DNA from: Campylobacter cuniculorum DSM 23162 = LMG 24588
Lineage (GTDB): Bacteria; Campylobacterota; Campylobacteria; Campylobacterales; Campylobacteraceae
Length of the DNA: 64,000 nt
Assembly (NCBI RefSeq): GCF_002104335.1
Contig: NZ_CP020867.1
Span: 186,001-250,000, forward strand
Direction: 5' to 3'
Positions 1 through 9,411 of the stretch are shown piece after piece (the first letter of the stretch is position 1; every line of letters starts with the position of its first letter). The position numbers were made by a program, and so were the translations under genes. Under the pieces are notes generated by a model. That model ran no database searches. It was not told the origin of the DNA and saw only the letters and a program-made list of their open reading frames with translations.

Positions 1-1
1 T

Positions 2-922
2 GAGATAGGTTATGGAATCACTTTGGCTCATCCTCTGCGTCGTTTGCTTTATACCAGCACTATAGGTTATGCTCCAACAGCTATTCACATTGAGGGTGTG
101 ACTCATGAATTTGATAGTATGCATGGTATGCTTGAAGATGTCGCCTTTTTTATTATCAATCTTAAAAAATTGCGTTTTAAACTCAAAAGTAATTCAGATA
201 AAGAGAGCGTAGAATTTAGCTTTAAAGGACCTAAGGAAATTCACGGAAAGGATTTAAGCAATAGTCAAGTTGAAGTTGTAAATGCCGATGCGTATCTGGC
301 GACTATCAATGAGGATGCAGAGCTTAAATTCACTCTTGTGATAGAAAAAGGTATAGGTTATGTGCCAAGCGAAGAAACCAAAGAACTTTTAAACGATTCT
401 AAATTTATTGCTTTGGATGCTTTTTTTACTCCTGTACGTGAAGCGACTTACGATATAGAAAAGGTTTTATTTGAAGATAATCCAGACTATGAAAAGGTCA
501 TTTTAACCATTACAACGGATGGACAAATCAGTCCAAACGAGGCTTTTCAAAATGCTTTAGAAGCAATGTATAAACAATTATCCGTCTTTGATAAAATTAC
601 TAATGTGAGAAATATCATCAAAACTCAAGCCTCAAACAATGAATTAGAAAGCACTAAATTACTTCAAAATATTGCTGATTTAAATTTAAGTGCGAGAAGT
701 TTTAATTGTCTTGAAAAGGTTGGAGTGGTCTATATAGGAGAACTTGCCCTAATGAGTGTCAATGAATTGGCTGGTCTTAAGAATTTGGGTAAAAAATCCT
801 TAGATGAGATTAAAAACATTATGGAAAGCATAGGTTTTCCTATAGGAAGTTCTAAATTAGGGGACAATAGAGAACTTCTTGAAAAGAAAATTGCTGAACT
901 TAAAGCACAACATGAAGGATAA
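2..922 (+). CDS. rpoA: RNA polymerase alpha subunit, 5'-truncated by window edge
   Basis: Alpha subunit of RNA polymerase, which nucleates core assembly and contacts activators and UP elements. The frame is open from base 2 ([16 protein letters not shown]), the alpha N-terminal domain dimerisation region. About 306 residues are present; the family is about 337 in Campylobacter, so roughly 30 N-terminal residues lie outside. The C-terminal domain (last 90 residues) shows the helix-hairpin-helix core [16 protein letters not shown]. It is followed 3 nt later by rplQ, the usual end of the alpha ribosomal operon. The TTG at 23 is internal, not a start. Confidence 0.98.
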   Translation, partial: EIGYGITLAHPLRRLLYTSTIGYAPTAIHIEGVTHEFDSMHGMLEDVAFFIINLKKLRFKLKSNSDKESVEFSFKGPKEIHGKDLSNSQVEVVNADAYLATINEDAELKFTLVIEKGIGYVPSEETKELLNDSKFIALDAFFTPVREATYDIEKVLFEDNPDYEKVILTITTDGQISPNEAFQNALEAMYKQLSVFDKITNVRNIIKTQASNNELESTKLLQNIADLNLSARSFNCLEKVGVVYIGELALMSVNELAGLKNLGKKSLDEIKNIMESIGFPIGSSKLGDNRELLEKKIAELKAQHEG

Positions 923-925
923 ATA

Positions 926-1279
926 ATGAGACATAAACATGGATACAGAAAACTTGGTAGAACTTCTTCACATCGCAAGGCTTTGCTTAAGAATTTAGCT
1001 ATAGCCCTTATAAAAAGCGGTAAAATAGAAACAACACTGCCAAAGGCTAAAGAATTAAGAATTTATGTAGAAAAACTCATCACTCGTGCCAGATTGGGAG
1101 ATTTAAATGCTCATAGAGTGGTTTTTGCAAATTTACAGGACAAAACAAGTACTCATAAACTTGTTAATGACATCGCACCTAATTTTAAAACAAGAAATGG
1201 AGGCTATACAAGAATCATTAAGACAAGAATGCGTCGCGGTGATGCTGCGGAAATGGCTTTCATTGAATTTGTAGCCTAA
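926..1279 (+). CDS. rplQ: 50S ribosomal protein L17
   Basis: Large-subunit ribosomal protein bL17, 117 residues, a normal length. The N-terminus [20 protein letters not shown] is the family signature, and the basic C-terminal section ([20 protein letters not shown]) is typical. It starts 3 nt after the rpoA stop, with AAGGA a few bases upstream, so the two are co-translated. It is the last gene of the ribosomal operon; its TAA stop lies inside the stem of the terminator at 1275-1301. In C. jejuni the histidine operon follows rplQ; here it does not. Confidence 0.98.
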   Translation: MRHKHGYRKLGRTSSHRKALLKNLAIALIKSGKIETTLPKAKELRIYVEKLITRARLGDLNAHRVVFANLQDKTSTHKLVNDIAPNFKTRNGGYTRIIKTRMRRGDAAEMAFIEFVA

Positions 1280-1312
1280 ATCTTCAAAATGAAGATTTAG
1301 GTGCTAATTTTT
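1275..1312 (+). terminator. Rho-independent terminator after rplQ
   Basis: A perfect 11-bp stem (1275-1285 pairing with 1291-1301) closes an AAAAT loop and is followed within a few bases by a T-rich tract (ATTTTTTAA). The rplQ stop codon is part of the left arm, so termination is immediate. Confidence 0.85.
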
Positions 1313-1439
1313 TAAGCTCGTTTAATCAGTTTAGAAATTTAGCATTTAAAAAACCAAAAGATTTTTAATGCTCTATACAAAACATAATAAGAAACCTCAA
1401 TGTTGCCATCAATATAAGAAACATTGATGATAGATATAA

Positions 1440-1580
1440 AATCAAATTAGATAAATCTAGGATAGGGATTATCTGAAGTTACGCAGATTAGTGGGGTATC
1501 AAAGTATGGTAAGATATTAACTATCTATCGTAGAAACAAGAAGCCCAAATGTCTTTAGCACTCGGGCGATTCACTCGTTT
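1440..1580 (+). mobile_element. Remnant of an IS200/IS605-type element (tnpB 3' end and right end)
   Basis: No gene is intact between rplQ and the acyltransferase. The reading ending IYRRNKKP (about 1521-1546), followed by AAGAAGCCC, a TTTAG-containing loop, GGGC (stem 1543-1546 with 1564-1567) and ATTCAC, has the layout of the TnpB C-terminus plus right-end hairpin of IS605-family transposons, where the omega/reRNA scaffold also lies. Several stops interrupt the preceding frame, so this is a relic. A related copy in the opposite orientation lies at 53435-53530 and shares the IYRRNKK reading and GTCTTTAGCA. The rest of 1312-1440 holds nothing recognisable. Confidence 0.6.
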
Positions 1581-1644
1581 GATTTATTGCTCGATATTAA
1601 AATTTTATTTGTTTTTATTGAGTTTTTTATATTGATTTTTGAGT

Positions 1645-2784
1645 TTAGGCAGCTCTTTGAGAAAAAAGTTCAAATACCCCCCCCCTGTGCCAATTTTTAT
1701 GAGCTTTTATTAAGGCAAGACCGAGTTTATAGGTAAAGCATTCTTTTTCTTTTAAAGCTTCTTTATAATCACTGCATTGCTCTAATTTAGGTAAAGCAAG
1801 AGATGGATTAAATTGAGTCATTATTCTAAAAATTTCTTGTTCTTTTTTATGTTTTTTATTGATATTTAAAAGAGTCAAAGGCAATTTTATATAATCTTTG
1901 AAATGTTTAGAATTTTTAATCATAGCATTTCCAAGTTTATAAGAAAGATGATTATGAATTTGAGCTTTTGCACTTAAAATTTTAGATTTTTCTATAGCCT
2001 TGCTAATAGAAATTTGAGTTTTATGTTTGCTTATTTCAATGATTTCTTGAAAATCAAATTTTTTAGGCTTAAAAGGATAAATTTCTTTGTTTTCTATACG
2101 AGCTTCAAGTTTATCAAGATAGTGATTGATATCAAGTTTTAAGTCAATTTTGTCAAAATCACAAAAATTGTATTCCCACCATTTTAATTTTAAAAGTCTT
2201 TCTATAGTTTTTTCATCAAAACGATACTTTACAATCCTACCCGGATTCCCAGCTACGACAGCATAGGGAGGCACATCTTTTGTAACCATAGCGTTTTGTC
2301 CTACAACGCAGCCCGTATGAAGAGTGATTCCGGGTTTTAAACAAGCATTAGTGCAAACATAGACATCATCCATAAAAATCGTAGGTTTATCCGCAACAAC
2401 AAAATCTCTATAAGTTTGAGTTTGAAAATTTGATTGAAAGACTTCTTTAGCCTTTCTAAAAATTATAAAATATCCATCATAAGTAAATGATGAAGTTGAA
2501 AGGATATTAAGCGGATGATGAGTTTTTCTAAAATTAAGATGAGCAGCAATAGAACAATATCTGCCAATCTTTAAATCTGTTCTAGCAATGGCTGCATTAC
2601 TATAAGAAAAAGCACCCATTTGACATAAAACATTGCCTTGATTAAAAGAGCTATACTCCTCTAAATACCCTTCATTTGGGACAATGATTTTATCATTTTC
2701 TTTAAATCTTACCCCATTTATACCACTATAAAGCTTGTTTTTATTGAAAAAATCCACCAAATGCTTATTAACGATAATCTCCAT
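1645..2784 (-). CDS. Hexapeptide-repeat (LbH) O-acyltransferase, phase-variable C-terminus
   Basis: Probable acyltransferase that acetylates a surface sugar or similar acceptor, from the CatB/xenobiotic-acyltransferase branch of left-handed beta-helix enzymes. Residues about 50-215 carry the hexapeptide pattern (IGRYCSIAAHLNF, GITLHTGCVVGQNAMVTKDV, PPYAVVAGNPGRIVKYRFD). Residues 216-379 form a charged helical extension. TAGGAG precedes the ATG at 2784. A G9 tract (1677-1685, minus strand) falls at codons about 367-369. As sequenced the protein ends 12 residues after it, at FSQRAA. With G8 the frame continues to a stop at 1605-1607 (about 392 residues), reading GGYLNFFLKELPKLKNQYKK, which resembles C-termini of other Campylobacter surface-sugar enzymes. 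The sequenced allele is therefore probably the alternative or OFF form. Substrate unknown; the gene stands alone beside an IS relic. Confidence 0.8.
   Translation of the reverse strand: MEIIVNKHLVDFFNKNKLYSGINGVRFKENDKIIVPNEGYLEEYSSFNQGNVLCQMGAFSYSNAAIARTDLKIGRYCSIAAHLNFRKTHHPLNILSTSSFTYDGYFIIFRKAKEVFQSNFQTQTYRDFVVADKPTIFMDDVYVCTNACLKPGITLHTGCVVGQNAMVTKDVPPYAVVAGNPGRIVKYRFDEKTIERLLKLKWWEYNFCDFDKIDLKLDINHYLDKLEARIENKEIYPFKPKKFDFQEIIEISKHKTQISISKAIEKSKILSAKAQIHNHLSYKLGNAMIKNSKHFKDYIKLPLTLLNINKKHKKEQEIFRIMTQFNPSLALPKLEQCSDYKEALKEKECFTYKLGLALIKAHKNWHRGGVFELFSQRAA
1677..1685 (-). repeat. Homopolymeric G9 tract in the acyltransferase gene
   Basis: Nine consecutive C on the plus strand (G9 in the coding sense) in otherwise AT-rich DNA. 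Tracts of 8 or more G are the standard contingency sites of Campylobacter and change length by slippage. G9 gives a short C-terminus, G10 an almost immediate stop, and G8 or G11 the long C-terminus. Confidence 0.9.
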
Positions 2785-2979
2785 AAATTAACTCCTAATA
2801 AAAAATATATTTTTGTTAAGGTTTTTATTATATCAAAAAAAAAAAAAACAAATTATGAGCTTAAATTTTTAATTCTAAAGACCAAAATACACTTTGAAAA
2901 GTTGAATTTTTAGGTATTTTATTGAAAAATCAAAATTTTATATCCCCATAGAGGGCTTACATTAATTTTGATTTTATTC

Positions 2980-2985
2980 TATAAT
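2980..2985 (+). promoter_or_regulatory. -10 element of the nikZ promoter
   Basis: A perfect TATAAT lies 21 nt upstream of the nikZ ATG, preceded by the T-rich periodic sequence usual for Campylobacter sigma-70 promoters. The implied start near 2992 leaves a short leader containing AGGAG. Confidence 0.65.
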
Positions 2986-3006
2986 ATTAAATTTATAGGA
3001 GAAATT

Positions 3007-4539
3007 ATGCTAAAGATATTGATTTTATTATGCTTAAGCTTTGCAAGTCTTTTAGCTCAAAAGGACACGCTCATTCTTGCAGTAGAAAATGAAATTTCTC
3101 GTATCAATCCTGCTTTTAGCGAGGATCATGACGTAGCCATTGCACTTGTATTTTCGGGACTGACGCGTTTTGATGAAAATTTAAATTTAAGAGGAGATTT
3201 AGCAAAATCTTGGAAAATCAGTCAAAACGGGCTTGTTTATGAGTTTGATTTAAGAGACGATGTTTTTTGGCACGATGGAGTTAAATTTGATGCAAGAGAT
3301 GTTAAATTCAGTCTTGAAGCCTTTAAAAATCCTAAAAATAACTCGAATTTAAGAATAAGATTTGAAGAACTTGAAAAGATAGAAATTTTAAATCCTTATA
3401 AGATTAAAATCACACTCAAAAATCCTTATCCTGCCTTTTTAGATGCTTTGAGTATAGGCATAATCCCTGCACATTTGCTTGAAAACAAAGATTTAAATAC
3501 AGAACAATTCAACCAAAATCCCATAGGAACAGGTCCATTTAAATTTGTGAAGTGGAAAAAGGGTGAATATATGGAATTTAGGGCAAATGAAAATTATCAT
3601 TTAGCTCGGGTGCAAACTCAAAATTTGATTTTAAAACATATTGCAGATCCTAGTGTTGCAGCTTTAGCCCTTAAGAATTCTCAAATTGATGCCGCTTTGA
3701 TTGAAAGCTCTTTGCTTAAAGTTTTTAATGAAGATTCTCGCTTTGAAATTCTAAGGGAAAAATCCGCAGATTATAGGGCTTTGATGTTTAATCTTGAAAA
3801 TGAATTTTTCAAGGATAAAAGAGTGCGTTTGGCTTTGAATTATGCGGTAGATAGGGAAATGATTGTAAAAAATGTTTTATATGGCTATGGTTTTATAGCA
3901 ACGCATCCTTTGGAGCTTTCTTGGGCTAATCCTAAAGATTTTAAGCATTTTGAATATGATTTAAAAAAGGCTGAAAATTTGCTTGAAGAAGCGGGATTTA
4001 GCAAAAATAAACAGGGATTGTATGAAAAAGATTCTAAAATTTTAAAATTTGATATTTATACGATGAGTAATGACCCTTTGCGTGTGATTTTGGCTGGAAT
4101 TTTACAGAGTGAGTTTAAAAAACTTGGGGTGAAGACTCGTGTTATTACCAAACTTGCAGGAAGTTTTGATTATTCTAAGGTGGATAGTTTTTTAATCGGT
4201 TGGGGCAGTCCGTATGACCCTGATTTTCATACTTTTAATGTTTTTACAAGCTCTAGTGATACTCATTTAAATTCTAAAGGCTGGAATTTTGGACACTATC
4301 ACAATGCTAAAGTTGATGAGAGTCTTTTTAAAGCCCGAATTTCTTTTAATCAAGAAGAGCGTAAAAGGTATTATAAAGAATTTATCGATGCTTTAAGTGA
4401 AGATCCTCCTTTTATCTTTCTTGTGTATTTAGATTTTGCTTTTGTGTATAATAAAGATATTAAAGGAATTAAACCTAGAATTTTAGGGCATCATGGCGTA
4501 GGTTTTTCATGGAATATTTATGAATGGAGCAAACATTAG
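3007..4539 (+). CDS. nikZ: Nickel/peptide ABC transporter substrate-binding protein (NikZ-like)
   Basis: Periplasmic SBP family 5 (DppA/NikA fold) protein, 510 residues. It starts at ATG 3007 with AGGAG upstream; the in-frame TTG at 2968 would precede the promoter -10 box. A signal peptide (residues 1-18, hydrophobic core ILLCLSFASLLAQ) is followed by the family start DTLILAVENEISRINPAF. The motif GTGPFKFVKWKKGEYMEF is typical of the family. It heads a five-gene importer operon, overlapping nikY by 16 bp. The order matches C. jejuni Cj1584c-Cj1580c, described as NikZYXWV, a nickel importer needed for hydrogenase. Nickel as substrate is inferred from that synteny; by sequence alone an oligopeptide transporter cannot be excluded. 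Confidence 0.85.
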   Translation: MLKILILLCLSFASLLAQKDTLILAVENEISRINPAFSEDHDVAIALVFSGLTRFDENLNLRGDLAKSWKISQNGLVYEFDLRDDVFWHDGVKFDARDVKFSLEAFKNPKNNSNLRIRFEELEKIEILNPYKIKITLKNPYPAFLDALSIGIIPAHLLENKDLNTEQFNQNPIGTGPFKFVKWKKGEYMEFRANENYHLARVQTQNLILKHIADPSVAALALKNSQIDAALIESSLLKVFNEDSRFEILREKSADYRALMFNLENEFFKDKRVRLALNYAVDREMIVKNVLYGYGFIATHPLELSWANPKDFKHFEYDLKKAENLLEEAGFSKNKQGLYEKDSKILKFDIYTMSNDPLRVILAGILQSEFKKLGVKTRVITKLAGSFDYSKVDSFLIGWGSPYDPDFHTFNVFTSSSDTHLNSKGWNFGHYHNAKVDESLFKARISFNQEERKRYYKEFIDALSEDPPFIFLVYLDFAFVYNKDIKGIKPRILGHHGVGFSWNIYEWSKH

Positions 4540-5483
4540 TGTTAAAAAGATTTTTATGGAGTATTTTGATTGCTTGTTTGAGTACTTTTTTGTGTTTTGT
4601 CCTATTGCATTATAGCAAGGGTAATGCAGCTTTAGAGGGGCTTAATACCATAAGTGCAGAAGTAAGAGAGCAAATTGAAAAGAATTTAAATCTTGACAAA
4701 CCCTTATTCACTCAATATAAAATTTGGTTTTTAAAGGTTTTCAAAGGAGATTTTGGGGTGTCTATGGTGAGCGGAGAAAAGGTTATAGACTTGCTTAAAA
4801 CTCGTTTGCCAAATACTTTATTTCTCACTCTAAGTGCTTTGGTGTTTTTGTTTGTTTTTTCTATTATTTTATCTCTGCTTTCTTTAATCTATAAAGAGAG
4901 ATTTATAGACAAGATGATTAATTTATTATGTATAAGTTTTTTTGCCTTGCCTTCTTTTGCTCTTTGTATTATTTTTATATTGATTTTTGGAGTTTTTTTA
5001 CAAATTTTACCAATTTCTGGCACAAGTGATTTGGGTTTTGAAGAGGATTTTTTCAATAAAATTGAACATTTAATTTTACCCGTTAGTGTGCTTGTTTTAT
5101 CGCATTTGGCAATTTTTGTGCGTATAGGACGCAATGCTTTGATTGAAAGTTTTGGACAAAATTTTGTTTTAAATGCTTTTGCGAGAGGATTGAGTAAAAA
5201 AAGAATTTATTTTCATTTTGTGCTTAAATATGCTTTAAATCCTATGATTGCTTATTTTGGAGCGAGTGCTTTGAGTTTCATTATGGGAGCTTATGTCGTA
5301 GAAAGCGTATTTTCATATACAGGAGTGGGAGAACTTTTGATAAAAAGCATTATTCTTAAGGATTATCCAGTGGTTTTAGCCTTAGTTTTTATCAGTGTGT
5401 TGCTTGTAAGTTTTTTTACTTTTTTAGCAGATTTTCTTTGCGGACTTATTAATCCAAGATTAGATAGGGTAGTTAATGTTTAG
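4524..5483 (+). CDS. nikY: ABC transporter permease (NikY/DppB-like)
   Basis: First inner-membrane permease of the nickel/peptide importer, 319 residues with about six membrane segments. The N-terminus (VLKRFLWSILIACLSTFLCF) and the periplasmic region with the GDFG motif are typical of DppB/NikB proteins. The cytoplasmic EAA-like loop is near NAFARGLSKKRIYFHFVLKY, where the ATPases dock. It begins inside the end of nikZ and overlaps nikX by 8 bp, indicating translational coupling. Confidence 0.87.
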   Translation: MEQTLVLKRFLWSILIACLSTFLCFVLLHYSKGNAALEGLNTISAEVREQIEKNLNLDKPLFTQYKIWFLKVFKGDFGVSMVSGEKVIDLLKTRLPNTLFLTLSALVFLFVFSIILSLLSLIYKERFIDKMINLLCISFFALPSFALCIIFILIFGVFLQILPISGTSDLGFEEDFFNKIEHLILPVSVLVLSHLAIFVRIGRNALIESFGQNFVLNAFARGLSKKRIYFHFVLKYALNPMIAYFGASALSFIMGAYVVESVFSYTGVGELLIKSIILKDYPVVLALVFISVLLVSFFTFLADFLCGLINPRLDRVVNV

Positions 5484-6252
5484 GATTTATCTTTGTTTTG
5501 CATTGATGATTTTTTTGGTTTTTGCACCAAAATTCAGTTCTTATAATCCAAGCATGAGTGATTTTTTAAGTTTTTATCTCGCTCCAAATTCAAATCATTT
5601 TTTTGGAACCGATATGTTAGGACGCGATCTTTTTTCAAGAGTACTTTATGCCCTTAGAAATTCTATTTTTATAGGGGTTTGTGCTTCATCACTCGCCTTA
5701 GTTTTCGCTCTTTTTTATCTCTTGCTCGCAAGAATGTTTTTTTATAATTTTTTTATGAGAATTTTAGATTTGTTTTTGGCTTTGCCGTCTTTACTCTTAA
5801 TGATGTTTTTTCAAAGTTTTATAGAAGGAAGTTTTATCAGTATGATTTTTATTATAGCACTTTCGCATTATGCTTTCATTGCTAAGCTTTTTGAAAGTGA
5901 GTTAAGAGCCTTAGAAAAACTTGAGTTCTATGAAGCTGCTCTTGTGCTTGGAAGCTCTAAAATAAGGGCTTTTTTTAAAGAACTTCTTCCCCCTTGTTTC
6001 TCCTTGCTTTTTTTGCTTTTTGTTTTAAATATCATTCATGCCATAAGCACAGAAGCCACTCTTAGCTTTTTTGGTTTGGGACTGCCTTTTGACATTCCAA
6101 GTTTGGGTAATATCCTAAACGATGCAAGCAAAGCGATTTTTATGGGGGCGTGGTGGGTTATAGTTTTTCCGCTTTTAGCACTTCTTATGCTCATTTTACC
6201 TTTGCTTTGGCTTAGCAATTTTTTACAAAAATATTGGGGAATTCATTTATGA
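5476..6252 (+). CDS. nikX: ABC transporter permease (NikX/DppC-like)
   Basis: Second permease, 258 residues, about five to six membrane segments. The family marker near residues 40-60 (FGTDMLGRDLFSRVLYALR) is the DppC/NikC signature, and the docking loop is near YEAALVLGSSKIRAFFKELL. It is slightly shorter than many DppC homologues (about 280-300) because the N-terminus is short. It overlaps nikY by 8 bp and nikW by 4 bp (ATGA). Confidence 0.86.
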   Translation: MFRIYLCFALMIFLVFAPKFSSYNPSMSDFLSFYLAPNSNHFFGTDMLGRDLFSRVLYALRNSIFIGVCASSLALVFALFYLLLARMFFYNFFMRILDLFLALPSLLLMMFFQSFIEGSFISMIFIIALSHYAFIAKLFESELRALEKLEFYEAALVLGSSKIRAFFKELLPPCFSLLFLLFVLNIIHAISTEATLSFFGLGLPFDIPSLGNILNDASKAIFMGAWWVIVFPLLALLMLILPLLWLSNFLQKYWGIHL

Positions 6253-6995
6253 TTATTATTGAAAATTTAAATTTAAGTTTTAAAAATAAAAAGCTTTTAG
6301 ATAATATAAGCTTTAGTTTAGAAGATAAAAAAACCTTAGCGATTATAGGAGAAAGTGGATCGGGAAAGAGTTTGTTGAGTCGTGCTTTAATACGACTTTT
6401 TGATGAAAATTATAAATTAAGTGCAAAAAGATTTTTAATAGCAGATGAAGAGCTTTTAAAACTTAAAGAGAAAGATTTAGGAAAATTTAGGAGTAAGGTT
6501 GCGTTGATTTTACAAGATGCACATTCAAGTTTTTATCCTTTTTTAGATGTAGGAAATATGTTTCACATCGTTTTGAAAACTCATACAAATTTGGATAAAA
6601 AACAAAGAAAACAAAAAACTTTTGAATGTTTTGAAAGCTTAGGTTTTAAAGATTTAGATCTTTTATGGCATTCTTATGCCCATCAATTAAGTGTTGGAAT
6701 GATAAGACGCGTTCATTTGGCTCTTGCCTTAGTTTGTGAGCCTGAATATCTCATTTGTGATGAAATTACTTCTTCTTTGGATAAGGAAAATGAGCTTAGA
6801 ATTTTCAAACTCTTAGAACAATTTAAAAAACAAACAAATTTAATTCTTATCACCCATGATTTAAATTTAGCTAAAAATTTAAGCGATGAAATTTTGCTCT
6901 TAGGCAAGGGTAAGGTTTTGCAGAATTTTTCTACAGAATTATTCTTCCAAATTTCTAGTGATTGGGTTAAAGCTTATAAGGAATTTTATGCTTGA
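6249..6995 (+). CDS. nikW: ABC transporter ATPase (NikW-like)
   Basis: First ATPase of the importer, 248 residues. The start at ATG 6249 overlaps the nikX stop as ATGA; a TTG 15 nt upstream is less likely. Walker A is GESGSGKS and Walker B YLICDEITSSLD, with the switch histidine in LILITHDLN. The signature motif is LSVGM rather than LSGGQ, a deviation worth noting because the partner NikV keeps LSGGE. It acts as a heterodimer with NikV on the cytoplasmic side. Confidence 0.86.
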   Translation: MIIIENLNLSFKNKKLLDNISFSLEDKKTLAIIGESGSGKSLLSRALIRLFDENYKLSAKRFLIADEELLKLKEKDLGKFRSKVALILQDAHSSFYPFLDVGNMFHIVLKTHTNLDKKQRKQKTFECFESLGFKDLDLLWHSYAHQLSVGMIRRVHLALALVCEPEYLICDEITSSLDKENELRIFKLLEQFKKQTNLILITHDLNLAKNLSDEILLLGKGKVLQNFSTELFFQISSDWVKAYKEFYA

Positions 6996-7647
6996 AGTCA
7001 AAAATTTAAGCAAGAGTTACGAATTTAAAAAACATTGGTATTTGAAAAAGCAAAGCATTTCGGTGTTTAAAAATCTTAATTTTTCTTTAAAAATAGGGCA
7101 AAATTTAGCAATTTTTGGAGAAAGTGGAAGCGGTAAAAGCACTTTGGCTCGAATTTTATGTTTGCTTGAAATTCCAAGTGCTGGAGAGGTTTTATATGAG
7201 GGTAAAAATTTGCACACTCAAAAGTGGAATAAAAATTTAAGAAAAGAAATTCAATACCTCTTCCAAGAACAAAAACTTGCTTTAAATCCTTATAAATACA
7301 TTAAAACTTCTCTTTTTGATGTGTATGATAATTTTAATTTGAAAAGAAATGAGGAAGAAATTTTTGAATTTTTTTCTGCTTTTAGGCTCAATAGAGATTT
7401 ATTAAGACTCAAACCTTTGCAACTAAGTGGCGGAGAAGCTGCTAGAATAGGTCTTATAAGAGCTTTAATTTTAAAACCTAAAATTTTAATTTTAGATGAA
7501 CTTACAAGTTCTCTTGATTTAATCCACATAGAAAAAATTTTGCATTTTTTAAAAAAATATCAAGAAAAACATCTCATTTCTTACATTTTTATCACGCATC
7601 AAGAGGAATTTTTAAGAAATTTTAAATATGCAAAAATGAAATTTTAA
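6988..7647 (+). CDS. nikV: ABC transporter ATPase (NikV-like)
   Basis: Second ATPase, 219 residues from ATG 6988, which overlaps the end of nikW by 8 bp. Walker A GESGSGKS, signature LSGGEAARIG, Walker B ILILDELTSSLD and switch histidine in FITHQEEF are all present. It is shorter than DppF-type proteins (about 320) because it lacks the C-terminal oligopeptide/nickel extension, consistent with the compact Campylobacter form. Last gene of the operon; 97 nt separate it from nuoA. Confidence 0.86.
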   Translation: MLEVKNLSKSYEFKKHWYLKKQSISVFKNLNFSLKIGQNLAIFGESGSGKSTLARILCLLEIPSAGEVLYEGKNLHTQKWNKNLRKEIQYLFQEQKLALNPYKYIKTSLFDVYDNFNLKRNEEEIFEFFSAFRLNRDLLRLKPLQLSGGEAARIGLIRALILKPKILILDELTSSLDLIHIEKILHFLKKYQEKHLISYIFITHQEEFLRNFKYAKMKF

Positions 7648-7744
7648 TTTTTTACCATAAAAATTAAAATTTTAAGCTTATTATAGATAATTTTAAGATA
7701 AAATGAATTAAGTAGAATTATTTATTGATAAATAGGGAGAAAAT

Positions 7745-8134
7745 ATGTCTCATATAAGCACGGCTCACCCGTATTTTGGTATTTTTTTAATGTTAATTTT
7801 TTCAGCTGTGATTTTTTTTACTCTCGTTTTTTTAGCTTCTAAAATTGGAAATTCGCTTGCTGCAAGAAATCGTAAAAAATTAGGACTCGGAATTTACGAG
7901 TGTGGTCCTATCCCTCTAAAACAAGCCAATAAAATCAACTCGCAATTTTTTATCGTCGCACTTGTTTTTATACTTTTGGATATTGAAGTTGTGTTTTTAT
8001 TTCCTTGGGCTTTAATTTTTAAAGATTTAGGTTGGTTTGGACTTTGGGAGGTTGTTATTTTTATTTTACTTTTAGGCATTGGTTTTTTATACGCTTATAA
8101 AAAAGGAGCATTTCAGTGGCAGAGCATCAGATAG
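7745..8134 (+). CDS. nuoA: Complex I subunit A
   Basis: Membrane subunit of the proton-pumping quinone oxidoreductase, 129 residues with three membrane helices. The conserved loop YECGPIPL and the acidic second helix ([15 protein letters not shown]) identify it. GGGAG sits upstream of ATG 7745. The 97-nt gap before it, with a TAAAAT at about 7701, probably carries the nuo promoter. It overlaps nuoB by 19 bp. Confidence 0.96.
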   Translation: MSHISTAHPYFGIFLMLIFSAVIFFTLVFLASKIGNSLAARNRKKLGLGIYECGPIPLKQANKINSQFFIVALVFILLDIEVVFLFPWALIFKDLGWFGLWEVVIFILLLGIGFLYAYKKGAFQWQSIR

Positions 8135-8619
8135 ATTATGCTAAGGGTTTGCCTGTGGTCTTAACCACAGTGGATAAACTTGTGCAATGGGGTAGGAGTA
8201 ATTCTCTATGGGCTTTAACTTACGGACTCGCCTGTTGTGCGATTGAGATGATGGCAGCAGGCGGTTCAAGATACGATTTTGATAGATTTGGGACAATTTT
8301 TAGAGCAAGTCCTAGACATTCTGAAGTGATGATTATCGCTGGGACTTTGTGTAAGAAACATGCTGAATTTACAAGAAGACTCTATGATCAGATGCCTGAT
8401 CCTAAATGGGTGATTTCTATGGGAAGCTGTGCAAATACCGGCGGTATGTTTAACACTTATTCAACTGTTCAAGGTGTGGATAGAATCATTCCTGTAGATG
8501 TCTATGTCCCCGGCTGTGCCCCGCGTCCTGAAAGTTTTCAGTTTGCTTTAATGATTTTGCAAAAAAAGATTAGAAAAGAAAAAGCAAGTCGTAAAATTGC
8601 ACCAAAAAGGTTGGTATGA
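8116..8619 (+). CDS. nuoB: Complex I subunit B (N2 cluster)
   Basis: Subunit that binds iron-sulphur cluster N2, the last electron donor to quinone. 167 residues from a GTG start at 8116, with AGGAG 10 nt upstream inside nuoA. Cluster ligands are visible as the tandem cysteines in [10 protein letters not shown] and the cysteines of [10 protein letters not shown] and VPGCAPRPE. The stop overlaps nuoC. Confidence 0.97.
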   Translation: MAEHQIDYAKGLPVVLTTVDKLVQWGRSNSLWALTYGLACCAIEMMAAGGSRYDFDRFGTIFRASPRHSEVMIIAGTLCKKHAEFTRRLYDQMPDPKWVISMGSCANTGGMFNTYSTVQGVDRIIPVDVYVPGCAPRPESFQFALMILQKKIRKEKASRKIAPKRLV

Positions 8620-9410
8620 TGAGACCCTATAGTGATAAAAAGAATGCTCAACTTAAAAATTATTATAAAGATAGATTTTATCACGCTCCTCATACTCCAA
8701 AAATTCAAGTAGAAGAAAGTGCTTTTAAAGAAGATTTTCAAATACTTCAAAATGAATTTAAAATTTTATCTTCTTTCATAGAACTTGATTTTTGGGTGAT
8801 AGAAATTCAAAAACAAGATAATGTTGAAGTATTGCAAATGCTTAAAAAATTAGGTTATGTGGCTTTTACTGAAGCAAGTGCAATTGATTTTATTGCACAA
8901 AAAAATGGTTTTGAAGTTTTTTATCAGCTTTTAAACCCTAGTAAGAGATTAAGAGTACGTGTTAAAACCTTTGTAGGGGTTAAAGAAAAATTAGAAAGTG
9001 TGAGTTGTGTTTTTAAAGGAGCAAATTGGAGTGAGAGAGAAATTTATGATATGTTTGGAATTTTTATCATCAATCACCCTAATTTAAAGCGTATTTTAAT
9101 GCCTGATGATTGGTTTGGACATCCTTTATTAAAAACTTATCCTTTAAAAGGTGATGAATTTGCAAGATGGTATGAGATTGATAAAATTTTTGGTAAGGAA
9201 TATCGCGAAATTGTAGGAGAAGAACAAAGGGATCCAGGCTTTGCCGATGACAAAGATACTCTGAATTTTTCAAGAATTTATCACGAGGTTAAAAAGAATG
9301 ATACTCCAAAAGAGCTTTCTTTTAAACAAGAATATCAAGAAGAACAAGGGGTGCTTTTTGTTAAAAAAGTCAAACGCAATCAAGCAAAAATTTTAAATCA
9401 AAGGCGTTAA
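8616..9410 (+). CDS. nuoC: Complex I subunit C
   Basis: Peripheral-arm subunit next to NuoD, 264 residues. The signature region is intact: [20 protein letters not shown] followed by [14 protein letters not shown]. The C-terminal 60 residues are a charged tail beyond the usual bacterial core. The first codons are ATGATG; either could be used, and both overlap the nuoB stop. It ends 1 nt before nuoD. Confidence 0.96.
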   Translation: MMRPYSDKKNAQLKNYYKDRFYHAPHTPKIQVEESAFKEDFQILQNEFKILSSFIELDFWVIEIQKQDNVEVLQMLKKLGYVAFTEASAIDFIAQKNGFEVFYQLLNPSKRLRVRVKTFVGVKEKLESVSCVFKGANWSEREIYDMFGIFIINHPNLKRILMPDDWFGHPLLKTYPLKGDEFARWYEIDKIFGKEYREIVGEEQRDPGFADDKDTLNFSRIYHEVKKNDTPKELSFKQEYQEEQGVLFVKKVKRNQAKILNQRR

Positions 9411-9411
9411 A

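Noticed and set aside
2835-2848. A14 tract upstream of nikZ as a phase-variable promoter element
   Set aside because: Long A tracts are common between genes at this base composition, and it lies well upstream of the -10 box.
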